From contig CAJJAG010000002.1 in the NCBI GenBank assembly GCA_905182135.1, positions 286,491 to 350,490 of the forward strand: 64,000 nucleotides of DNA, written 5' to 3'. Positions within the stretch are counted from its first letter, which is position 1, and every line of letters begins with the position of its first letter. Positions 46,669 through 55,006 of the stretch are shown piece after piece. Origin of the DNA: an uncultured Acidimicrobiaceae bacterium. GTDB taxonomy: Bacteria; Actinomycetota; Acidimicrobiia; Acidimicrobiales; UBA10347. The position numbers were made by a program, and so were the translations under genes. Below the pieces are notes generated by a model, which was given only the letters and a program-made list of their open reading frames with translations, searched no databases and was not told where the DNA came from.

Positions 46669-48576
46669 ATGAATACTGGTTCCCAACGACTTCTAGTGCT
46701 GATTGCGTGTGCGATTACTGGCATCGTCGCCCTCACCCCAGTCGCATCGGCCCAGCAGCCGCTGCAGGTCCAACTGTTTGAGAACCCGTTCGTCTGTGAT
46801 GTCATTGTGCGACCACTTGGGATCGTGTCCGGGTTCATTCCCGGCGAGACCGTCGAGTTCTCAGCACCGGAGCTGAATGGCGTCTTTTCGCGCCGGGTCG
46901 CTGACAACTCTGGTCGAGTAGAAATGCGATGGAACTGCGGCAGCCCCCAGACGTGGGCGGTAACCGTTAGGGGGCTGGGCTCTGGCACCAGCACCTCATT
47001 CACCTTGACCGGCAGCGCCGCTCCCCCTCCGCCCGATGCGCCAGTTGGCGCTGCATTCGACGCAAGGTCAGCAATGACTGCAAGCCAAATGGCGGTCTGG
47101 AAAGACTTTTCCCCCTTCACTGCTGTTGGGGTCTATATCGGTGTGAACAGTTCGTGGGACAACCGGGCCGACAAGATCCAGTCGAACCTGACGGCGCCGT
47201 GGATAAGCCAAATTCATGCCGACGGTTGGAGCATCATCCCGATCTATGTCGGATTCCAGGCTCCGGACCAATGCGCTACTGCTCGGTTCGAAGGCCTATC
47301 TGCTGACCCGGCAACTGCCCGCAACCAGGGCTTCGCTTCGGCCACCGATGCTGTCGACTCTGTAAGCCGGTTGGGCATCGGCCCAGGAAACCCAATCTAT
47401 TACGACATGGAGGCCTATCGCCCCGGGTGCGCCGAGGCGGTTCTGGCCTTCCTCGATGCATGGACCGAAGGCATCCACAGCGCCGGCTACGTCTCCGGTG
47501 TCTACGGTTCTCGGTCCTCGACGATGTGGGATCTCAGTCGGACCATAGGCCGGCCTGGCTTTGATGCCCCCGATGCCGTATGGGTGGCGACTGGTAACGG
47601 TCAGCCCGACAACTACGGGCTCGAGATCCCATCCGACGACCTGTGGACCAACGCTCGCATCCATCAGTACCGACTCAACGTCACAAGGACTTACGGCGGC
47701 GTCACTCGCGAGATCGACGAGAACACGGTGAACGCTCCGCTCGCCCGGCCCGGTCCAGTAGTCACACCCGACCCAGTCACCAACACCAGTGATGTCGACG
47801 GCGACGGTGTCACTGACCCTGAGCCTGACAACTGCGATGCAATCGCCAACCCCGATCAAGCGGACCTGGACAACGACGGCGACGGCGACGTCTGCGATAT
47901 CGACATCGATGGCGACGGCGTAGACAACGCCGCCGACTTCGCCCCGAGTGACCCAACAATCACGACAGCTCCAGTAACAGCGCCCGCACCAACACCCGTG
48001 CCGACACCTACGGTTTCTGATGTCGACGGCGACGGAATTGCAGACCCTGAGCCAGACAACTGCGATCTGATCGCAAACCCAGATCAGGCCGATGTTGACA
48101 GCGACGGCGACGGCGACGTCTGCGATATCGACATCGACGGCGACGGCGTCCCGAACGAGGCTGATCAAGAGCCCCGCGACCCATTAATTGGCGCACTGCC
48201 CACGCCGACGCCTTCTCCAGCCGAGGCTGACCCGACACCAGCGCCGACGCCGGAGTCAGCTAGAGAACCCACCGACGATCAGCCAACCGAGCCGGCTTCC
48301 ACACCGATCCCCGATGTTAGGCCGACGCCGCAAGTGATCGTGTTGGCGACCCCCACCGCAGTCGCTACGCCGAACACGTTGGCACCACCCACGGCGCAAG
48401 CGGTGGCTGCTCCGGACGAGGGCGGTGAGTTGCTTGCCGAGACGGTGACGATCATGCTCGAAGACGAGTCGACACTTCTTCCCGGCGTGATCGTTGGACT
48501 TAGCCTGTTCTCATTCTTCTGTGCCGGTATGGGCGTTCGTTCATTTCGTCGCAACCGGGGTTCAGTAACGCTCTGA
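46669..48576 (+). CDS. surface-anchored DUF1906 (Rv2525c-like) protein with calcium-type repeats
   Basis: A 635-residue multi-domain exported protein. Residues 1-29 are a signal peptide (LLVLIACAITGIVALTPVAS, cleavage after ASA). A short beta-rich domain follows (to about 115). A glycoside-hydrolase-like DUF1906 domain (about 125-350) has GVYIGVNSSW, IIPIYVGFQAP and YYDMEAY. Two thrombospondin-type-3-like repeats (DVDGDGVTDPEPDNCD and DVDGDGIADPEPDNCD with DNDGDGDVCDIDIDGDG-type loops) would bind calcium. A Pro/Thr-rich stalk leads to one membrane span (LLPGVIVGLSLFSFFCAGMG) and a basic tail. Start ATG 46669 fits the signal peptide. Related mycobacterial Rv2525c acts on the cell envelope; substrate here is unknown. 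Confidence 0.85.
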   Translation: MNTGSQRLLVLIACAITGIVALTPVASAQQPLQVQLFENPFVCDVIVRPLGIVSGFIPGETVEFSAPELNGVFSRRVADNSGRVEMRWNCGSPQTWAVTVRGLGSGTSTSFTLTGSAAPPPPDAPVGAAFDARSAMTASQMAVWKDFSPFTAVGVYIGVNSSWDNRADKIQSNLTAPWISQIHADGWSIIPIYVGFQAPDQCATARFEGLSADPATARNQGFASATDAVDSVSRLGIGPGNPIYYDMEAYRPGCAEAVLAFLDAWTEGIHSAGYVSGVYGSRSSTMWDLSRTIGRPGFDAPDAVWVATGNGQPDNYGLEIPSDDLWTNARIHQYRLNVTRTYGGVTREIDENTVNAPLARPGPVVTPDPVTNTSDVDGDGVTDPEPDNCDAIANPDQADLDNDGDGDVCDIDIDGDGVDNAADFAPSDPTITTAPVTAPAPTPVPTPTVSDVDGDGIADPEPDNCDLIANPDQADVDSDGDGDVCDIDIDGDGVPNEADQEPRDPLIGALPTPTPSPAEADPTPAPTPESAREPTDDQPTEPASTPIPDVRPTPQVIVLATPTAVATPNTLAPPTAQAVAAPDEGGELLAETVTIMLEDESTLLPGVIVGLSLFSFFCAGMGVRSFRRNRGSVTL

Positions 48577-48615
48577 CTACCAAACGCTCTGATTACCAAA
48601 CACTCTGATTACCGC
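48568..48615. repeat. 16-bp tandem repeat, three units, across the DUF1906 gene stop
   Basis: Units ACGCTCTGACTACCAA, ACGCTCTGATTACCAA and ACACTCTGATTACCGC. The stop codon TGA 48574-48576 is in the first; each unit repeats it. Units differ by one to a few bases, so the event is older than that at yajQ. Confidence 0.88.
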
Positions 48616-48635
48616 TACCGGGATGCTCTGTGGCC

Positions 48636-50780
48636 TCAGCGAGAGCGCAAAGCAAACGGCAGGACCGGACCGGTTCCAGCTTGCACCAGCCGGTGCGAAG
48701 CAACGGTGACGGTCCAGCGGCTCTCAACCTCATCGTCGATGAGCAGCACCGGCCCACCGCCAACCGACCCGGCAGGCAACAGCAAGGGGTCAACTCGTAG
48801 CCGGTGCCACATGTTCAACACCTGATGCGCCGAATTGGCTTGCTCTGTCTGGTACTGGTCGGCGGGTGCCAACTCTGACAGGTCAGCCACGATGGCCCGA
48901 TGCACGGGTAACTTGCCCAGCGCTGCGATTGCGTCGGCGACAGCGTCGATAACGGACTGGCTTCGCCGCGACGGCATTGGACAGATCCAAGTCGGGCGCT
49001 CCGCCCAGTCCCAACGTTTAAGAACACCAGCACATGCCTGCACCATGTCCTCGCTCACTTCGAGCGGGTCACCGTTGCGGGCCAGCTTGAACAGCCCTTC
49101 GACGACGGTATCCCAGCCACCGTCACCAAGTCTGGCCAAAGCCCTGCCGACCCGGGCTTGAGAGTCAGCAGCGATGCGACCCTTTGGTGCTTCGAGGCGC
49201 GTTGGCCACTGCTTTCGTGGCTCGATTAGTACATCGCCGCCTTCCAGGTGCAATGTCGCCTTCGCCACGAGAACTGGGTCAGGGTCGGACTGCCAGGTGT
49301 GGTCGGTGCAACGATCGCAACGGCCGCAGGCGGCCGCCTCGGCGTCGTCGAGCGATTCTCGGAGGTACCGCAACCTGCACGTGTCGAGTTGAGCCCAGGC
49401 CAACATTTCGTTACCTTCGGTTCGCCGCAACTCGCGCAGCGTGGCCGCTATCTCATGGTTGTAAACCCAGGGAAAGTCGGAACGGATCCAGCCTGAGCCC
49501 ACACGTTCTACAGCGCCATCAACCTCGAGGATATTCATCAGTGTCGACAGCCTGCTGCGCCCTAGGTTGACATAACGCTCTAGGTCCGCAATACCCGTTG
49601 GTTCATGTGGATTCAACTGATCGAGCGCCGTGACGCACAGCTCTTCGCTGGGCATGGAAACCGACTCGAACCATTTCCAGATGCGAGCGTCTTCTGCGGG
49701 CCGCGGTACGGCGATCGCTTCGGCCCGAGCGATGTTGCGACCGGCACGGCCAATTTGCTGGTAGTAGGCGACTGGGGTGGGCGGCAGCCCAAGATGCACA
49801 CAGAACGCTAGGTCGCCCTTGTCAAAGCCCATGCCTAGAGCGCTTGTCGCCACCAGCGCCTTCAACTGGTTTCCTCGTAAGTCGGCCTCGAGTTGCAATC
49901 GTTCATCTGGATCGACCTGGCCGGTATAAGCGCCAACCTCATGACCTTGGGAGCGCAGCCACTCGGCGGTCTCATGGGCCTGAGCCACCGTCAGCGTGTA
50001 CACGATGCCCGAGCCATCTAACTGCGGCAGGGTTTCGGCCAGCCATGCCAGGCGGTGGGCATCATCAGGCAGATCAACGGTCGACAGATGCAACGACTTT
50101 CGGTCCAGGGTGGTGCGCAGCACGAGGCTGTCATCACCGAGCTGGGCAGCGACATCGTCGGTCACTCGCTGGTTTGCCGTGGCTGTTGTGGCCAGCACCG
50201 GTGTCCATGCAGGAAGATCGGCCAACAACTGTCGAAGCCGGCGATAGTCAGGACGAAAGTCATGCCCCCAATCGCTGATGCAATGGGCTTCGTCGCACAC
50301 GAGCATAAACGCTCGTTGTCGAAGCGAAGTGAAAACACGTCGCCGAAATCCTGGATTCGATAAACGTTCTGGGGCGATAAGCATGAGGTCGACAGCATCA
50401 GCCGCAACTTGGGATTCGATCTCGTCCCACGAGTCGATATTTGACGAGTTGATGGTGACTGCATTGAGCCCAAGCTTTTGGGCGGCAGCAACCTGGTCCC
50501 GCATTAGCGCCAATAAGGGCGACACCACGACAGTTGGACCCCAGCCCCGACTGCGCAACATACGAGTCGACGAGAAATAGACCGCCGACTTACCGAAACC
50601 CGTGCGCGCCACCAGCAACGTCCGTTGACGATTGGCAACGACGGCGGTGACAGCCTCGATCTGTTCTGGCCTCGGCACGGCATCGGGACCGGCGAGCAGC
50701 TGAATGTCACGGGTCAGTTCGGCGATGACTTCGTCGGCGGTTGGACGAGGAGGTTCGATGCTGGCTTCTCGTTCGTTCAT
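48636..50780 (-). CDS. recQ: RecQ-family DNA helicase with C-terminal phosphoribosyltransferase-like domain
   Basis: A 714-residue superfamily 2 helicase. Walker A ARTGFGKSAV (about residue 60), DEAH in VCDEAHCISDWGHDFRPDY, motif VI with QQIGRAGRN. A zinc-binding cluster CRLRYLRESLDDAEAAACG with CDRC follows at about 490-520. The last 170 residues lack the RecQ HRDC domain and resemble a phosphoribosyltransferase fold, with VLLIDDEVESRWTVTVA in the place of the PRPP-binding loop. ATG 50780 has AAGGA five bases upstream; the extension to 50882 is rejected. Confidence 0.88.
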   Translation of the reverse strand: MNEREASIEPPRPTADEVIAELTRDIQLLAGPDAVPRPEQIEAVTAVVANRQRTLLVARTGFGKSAVYFSSTRMLRSRGWGPTVVVSPLLALMRDQVAAAQKLGLNAVTINSSNIDSWDEIESQVAADAVDLMLIAPERLSNPGFRRRVFTSLRQRAFMLVCDEAHCISDWGHDFRPDYRRLRQLLADLPAWTPVLATTATANQRVTDDVAAQLGDDSLVLRTTLDRKSLHLSTVDLPDDAHRLAWLAETLPQLDGSGIVYTLTVAQAHETAEWLRSQGHEVGAYTGQVDPDERLQLEADLRGNQLKALVATSALGMGFDKGDLAFCVHLGLPPTPVAYYQQIGRAGRNIARAEAIAVPRPAEDARIWKWFESVSMPSEELCVTALDQLNPHEPTGIADLERYVNLGRSRLSTLMNILEVDGAVERVGSGWIRSDFPWVYNHEIAATLRELRRTEGNEMLAWAQLDTCRLRYLRESLDDAEAAACGRCDRCTDHTWQSDPDPVLVAKATLHLEGGDVLIEPRKQWPTRLEAPKGRIAADSQARVGRALARLGDGGWDTVVEGLFKLARNGDPLEVSEDMVQACAGVLKRWDWAERPTWICPMPSRRSQSVIDAVADAIAALGKLPVHRAIVADLSELAPADQYQTEQANSAHQVLNMWHRLRVDPLLLPAGSVGGGPVLLIDDEVESRWTVTVASHRLVQAGTGPVLPFALRSR

Positions 50781-51247
50781 GGCTTCCTTAGGGTTCGGTG
50801 GGCGGGAAGCGGTGGGCGGGAAGCACGGACGTAACCTAAACGATTCTGGTCTGGCTCGACACCCATGATCGCGTTGATGCAACAGACTCGGTCATCTATA
50901 CCGCTCATGCTTTGCACTTCCAGTGGACCCAGGTCGGCTCGGCAACTCAGCAAGTTCGCCCTGAATCGATCATGGCCACTGTGCGGGTAGCTTGCGCCCC
51001 TCGACAAATTCAGAAGGCCGATTCGAGCGCTATCCAACAACGACGCCATCCTCAGCCGGCGACCACAAAGGTGCAGCGTTGGACAGGCAGGTGATGGATC
51101 GCCGCATTGCCGCCATAGGAAGGCTTTGAACAAATGCAGTGATCGATACGGCCGACCAGCTGGGCTGATCGGCGTAGATCGCTCTGTCGACAACAGGACG
51201 AACCGCTAAAGCGAAGTAGCCCGAAGCCTCAGTCGCTAAAGGGCCCT
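50781..51247. other. intergenic region with a 14-bp tandem duplication
   Basis: 467 bases upstream of recQ. CGGTGGGCGGGAAG is duplicated at 50796-50823, 15 bases before the recQ start codon, where it could affect the leader. No gene recognised. Confidence 0.5.
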
Positions 51248-52984
51248 TTAGTGACTATCGCGAGCGATCTCATTTCCGCTGGAGCCGACAAGAAAATCGA
51301 AGTCGCAACCCTTGTCGGCCTGCAAAACGTGCTCGATGTATAAGCGGTAATACCCGCGGGTGTATTTCGGGGGCGCCGGATCCCATGCTGCTAGTCGGTC
51401 TGCTAGCTCGAAAGCGTCGATTTCCAAGTTGAGCGAACGATTTGCCACATCGAGTGAAATCATGTCGCCATCCTGCACCACAGCAAGGGGGCCACCGGCC
51501 GCTGCCTCGGGAGCGGTGTGCAGCACAACAGTGCCGTAGGCTGTGCCGCTCATCCGAGCGTCGCTTATGCGGACCATGTCGGTCACACCGTCGGCAAGGA
51601 GTCGCGCCGGCAGGCCGAAGTTGCCGACCTCTGCCATGCCGGGATACCCCTTAGGCCCACAGCCCTTCAACACGAGCACACACGTGGGATCGATGTCCAG
51701 ATCAGGATCATCGATGCGTTCGTGGTAGTCCTCGATCGACTCGAACACCACGGCTCTCCCTCGGTGCTGCATGAGCTCCGGTGTTGCGGCGTTCGGTTTG
51801 ATCACGGCCCCACCAGGGCACAGATTTCCGCTGAGCACTGCGATACCGGACTCGTCGAGCAGCGGGTCGTCGAGGCCACGGATCACGTTGGGGTCAGCAT
51901 GTTCAGCCGCGACCGGATCGGCGTAACTCGCGAACGGTGTACCCATCACGGTGGGAGCAGTCCCGTCGATGATGTCACCGAGCTTGGCGATCACCGCTGG
52001 CAACCCACCTGAATAAGCAAAATCCTCCATCAGGTAGTCACCAGAGGGCTTCAGATTAACGAGCAACGGTGATTCTGCACTGAAGCGATCGAAGTCCGCG
52101 AGCTCAAGGTCAACACCCAGACGCCCTGCAATAGCGAGCAGGTGCACTACCGCATTCGTAGAGCCTCCGATCGCCGCTAAGACTCGGATGGCGTTCTCAA
52201 AGTTGGCACGGGTGAGCACCTTGGAAATCGTCAACCCTTCGTGCACCATTTCGACGGCACGCCGGCCCGAGAGATGAGCCAGGCGTAGTCGCCGGCTATC
52301 GGCGGCTGGCAAGGCCCCGTTCTGCGGCAGCGACATGCCAAGCGCTTCGGACATACACGCCATGGTCGATGCTGTTCCCATGGTGTTGCACGACCCTCGG
52401 CTGCGCGTCATGGAGGACTCGAGATCTCGGAAGTCTTCGATCGACATACGCCCAGACCGCACTTCGTCATTAAAGCGCCACAGATCAGTACCTGACCCGA
52501 GCGATTGCCCTCGGTATTGACCGTTCAGCATCGGTCCGCCAGACACCACGATCGTTGGCAGATCAACCGACGCTGCTCCCATAAGTTGTGCGGGTGTCGT
52601 CTTATCGCAGCCGCCAAGCAGCACGACGCCGTCGACGGGATTACCTCGCAGAGACTCTTCTACATCCATGGCCATCAGGTTGCGGAGCAGCATGGCTGTT
52701 GGCCGAAGTTGCGTTTCGCCCAGCGATGTCGTGGGAAAGATATGCGGAATGCCTCCGGCTTCCCAGACGCCTCGCTTCACGTGTTCGGCGATCTCATCCA
52801 GGTGCGAGTTGCAGGGCGTCAGCTCGCTCCACGACGACGCAATACCGATATGTGGCTTGCCGTCGGTAAATGCATCGTCGGGCAACCCGCGCTTCATCCA
52901 GCTCCGATAGGCGAAACCAGCGAGTGGACGGCCATACCACCCGTCCGTGCGCAGATGTACGGCCTTTTCTGACGGTTCGCTCAT
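51248..52984 (-). CDS. IlvD/Edd family dehydratase (sugar-acid type)
   Basis: A 578-residue iron-sulfur dehydratase. The start with DGWYGRPLAGFAYRSWMKRG and SWSELTPCNSHL is typical of pentonate/arabinonate-type members rather than the branched-chain enzyme IlvD. Cluster-binding Cys are in TPCNSH, GGCDKTTPAQLMG and SRGSCNTMGTAS. It probably dehydrates an aldonic acid to a 2-keto-3-deoxy acid. No aldolase or sugar dehydrogenase follows directly, so the pathway is not defined. Confidence 0.88.
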   Translation of the reverse strand: MSEPSEKAVHLRTDGWYGRPLAGFAYRSWMKRGLPDDAFTDGKPHIGIASSWSELTPCNSHLDEIAEHVKRGVWEAGGIPHIFPTTSLGETQLRPTAMLLRNLMAMDVEESLRGNPVDGVVLLGGCDKTTPAQLMGAASVDLPTIVVSGGPMLNGQYRGQSLGSGTDLWRFNDEVRSGRMSIEDFRDLESSMTRSRGSCNTMGTASTMACMSEALGMSLPQNGALPAADSRRLRLAHLSGRRAVEMVHEGLTISKVLTRANFENAIRVLAAIGGSTNAVVHLLAIAGRLGVDLELADFDRFSAESPLLVNLKPSGDYLMEDFAYSGGLPAVIAKLGDIIDGTAPTVMGTPFASYADPVAAEHADPNVIRGLDDPLLDESGIAVLSGNLCPGGAVIKPNAATPELMQHRGRAVVFESIEDYHERIDDPDLDIDPTCVLVLKGCGPKGYPGMAEVGNFGLPARLLADGVTDMVRISDARMSGTAYGTVVLHTAPEAAAGGPLAVVQDGDMISLDVANRSLNLEIDAFELADRLAAWDPAPPKYTRGYYRLYIEHVLQADKGCDFDFLVGSSGNEIARDSH

Positions 52985-53071
52985 ATCGCAAACCTAGTAG
53001 CCAGGAGCAGGAGCGGCCGCTCCGACTATCCCAGGTCCGCGCAGTTCGCCGTTGAACACGCGGGTCACCAA

Positions 53072-53878
53072 TCAGCGGCGCGCAATTATTTCTGTCGGAG
53101 CAATAGCCCCGGAGCGCACGGCCGTCACCAGGTTGGCGAACTTTGTCGCTGTGTCGGGGCCCATCACGAGATGCAGCCCAAGCGCCGGTGGCCCGTTGCT
53201 CGTAGCTGAAGCCAACTGGTCAAATACAGCGAGTGCTGCCGGGGTCCGGTCGATGACCTGGACCGACCTGAAGCCCGCCGACCCGAGATGTGCAACGTAC
53301 TGTGCTGGGGTTTCCAGAAAGCTGGTAGTGGCTGTTGCCGCCCATGGCACTGGATAGTCCGGTTGAGCCTCGCCGGTGACCATCAGGTCATAGATCCCGA
53401 ACACCCCACCAGGAGTAAGTTGGCGACCAATATCTGTGAAAACAGCCGCCTTGTCTGGAATGTTCATACCGACATGAACCATCGAGGCGGCATCAAAGGC
53501 TTGTTCGGGAACCGGCAATTCTGCGGCGGATGCATGGATGAACTGCACCGAGTTGGAGAGTCCCACAAGCTTGGTCAGCCAGGTCGCGACTTGCACGTAT
53601 TCTTCAGTCAGGTCAACGCCAGTAACAGTGACGCCAGCCGACGCTGCCATGAAGCGAGCGGTGCCACCAAGGCCACTTCCGATATCGAGCACATGGCTAC
53701 CCGCATCAAGATCGAGTTGCTCCACGAAGTGAGCAGTCGCAGGCCGCCCACCGACGTGAAACTCGTCTACTGGACCCAGCATTTCAACCGTGGGATCGCC
53801 GTCGAGCATGGCGAGGCCATTTTCGATACGGGTGCGCAAACCCCCAAAGGAATAATGGTCGGTGATCTCGTTGGTCAT
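53072..53878 (-). CDS. SAM-dependent methyltransferase
   Basis: A 268-residue class I methyltransferase. SAM-binding motif VLDIGSGLGGTARFMA (about residue 64), then TGVDLTEEYVQVATWL, and the acidic post-I residues are intact. The fold and the segment MVHVGMNIPDK resemble methyltransferases of sarcosine/dimethylglycine or small-molecule acceptors. It overlaps the upstream SDR gene by four bases (ATGA), so the pair is coupled and probably shares a pathway. Confidence 0.85.
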   Translation of the reverse strand: MTNEITDHYSFGGLRTRIENGLAMLDGDPTVEMLGPVDEFHVGGRPATAHFVEQLDLDAGSHVLDIGSGLGGTARFMAASAGVTVTGVDLTEEYVQVATWLTKLVGLSNSVQFIHASAAELPVPEQAFDAASMVHVGMNIPDKAAVFTDIGRQLTPGGVFGIYDLMVTGEAQPDYPVPWAATATTSFLETPAQYVAHLGSAGFRSVQVIDRTPAALAVFDQLASATSNGPPALGLHLVMGPDTATKFANLVTAVRSGAIAPTEIIARR

Positions 53879-54672
53879 CCCGTGAACATACCGCCAGCAG
53901 GAAACAGTATTTGGCCTGTCGTGTACGAGGATTGGTCGGTCGACAGGAAGAGAGCGGTGTTGGCAATCTCGTCAGTCACGCCAAGGCGACCCATGGGAGT
54001 CATTCCCAACATGCGGGCTGCTCCCTCGGCGTGTGCGCCAGCGCGAGCCGTCATTGGGGTTTCAATAAAGCCCGGGCCGATGGCATTAACCCTGATGCCA
54101 TAGTCGGTCATTTCAAGAGCGAACGCCTTCGTCAGCATCCAAACTCCTGCCTTTGAAACGCAATAATCCACAGCACCGCGGAGCGGTACCTTGGCCGCAA
54201 CGGAGGCTATGTTCACGATCGTGCCTGGGGTACCACCCTCGATCATGGCTTGAGCCGCTGCCTGGTTAACCAACATCACGCCAGTCAGGTTCACGTCCAT
54301 CACCCGTTGCCAGTCTTCAGGTGACTGGTGCAGCAAACCCTCAGTGGCGCGTGCATGTCGCTCGCCGCTGACATAGCCAGCATGAGACAGACCCGCAGCA
54401 GCTACAACAGCATCTACACGACCATATTTATCAAGCGCAGCCTGAATCATCGCAACATTCTCGGTAGGAGATGCAGCGTCAAGTCGCACAGCATGGGCCG
54501 TGCCGCCCGTCGATTCGATCTGGGCAGCGGCGTCGATAGCCGCATCCATATTGATATCGCCAAGGACAACCCGGGCTCCTTCAGCGGCAAACCGTCGGGC
54601 GCACGCCCGGCCAATGCCACTTGCGCCACCGGTGATTACGGCAACCTTGTCGTTTAGCTGATTGTTAGCCAC
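53875..54672 (-). CDS. short-chain dehydrogenase/reductase (SDR)
   Basis: A 265-residue classical SDR. NAD(P)-binding TGGASGIGRACARRF, the acidic ligand D in VVLGDINMD (favouring NAD), VAAAGLSH (NNAG variant), catalytic Ser in VNIASVAA and YCVSKAG. Start GTG 54672 has AAGGAG five bases upstream, better than the frame opening at 54717. Coupled to the methyltransferase. Confidence 0.88.
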   Translation of the reverse strand: MANNQLNDKVAVITGGASGIGRACARRFAAEGARVVLGDINMDAAIDAAAQIESTGGTAHAVRLDAASPTENVAMIQAALDKYGRVDAVVAAAGLSHAGYVSGERHARATEGLLHQSPEDWQRVMDVNLTGVMLVNQAAAQAMIEGGTPGTIVNIASVAAKVPLRGAVDYCVSKAGVWMLTKAFALEMTDYGIRVNAIGPGFIETPMTARAGAHAEGAARMLGMTPMGRLGVTDEIANTALFLSTDQSSYTTGQILFPAGGMFTG

Positions 54673-55006
54673 ATCTACTCCTTGTCGAGAAGAACAGCTT
54701 GGCAGGTGAGGCTCCATTTGTTCATCTCGGCCAGTAAGCGTGTTCTACAGAAGCTTGCACACAGCTTCGAGCGGCCTCACTGCGCACGTGCATTTGAAGC
54801 TACAGGAGCGCTTGTCGAGTCGTTTAGCGCGGGCTTTGGCCACTATTCACGACATGATGTTGGCGACTAGATGGTCAACAACACCGTCTAGCAAGTGCCC
54901 TTGGGCAATCATGTCTGTCGCCTCGCTCGAACTAGGAGACGATGACTGGCAATTCATACGCACTTTGCGGAATACCCCGCCAATCCCAGTCGGGCCGGCC
55001 GGGAAG
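54673..55006. other. intergenic region between SDR and selenoprotein genes
   Basis: 334 bases. The open frames are shadows of the selenoprotein gene or random. No hairpin of note was seen. Confidence 0.4.
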
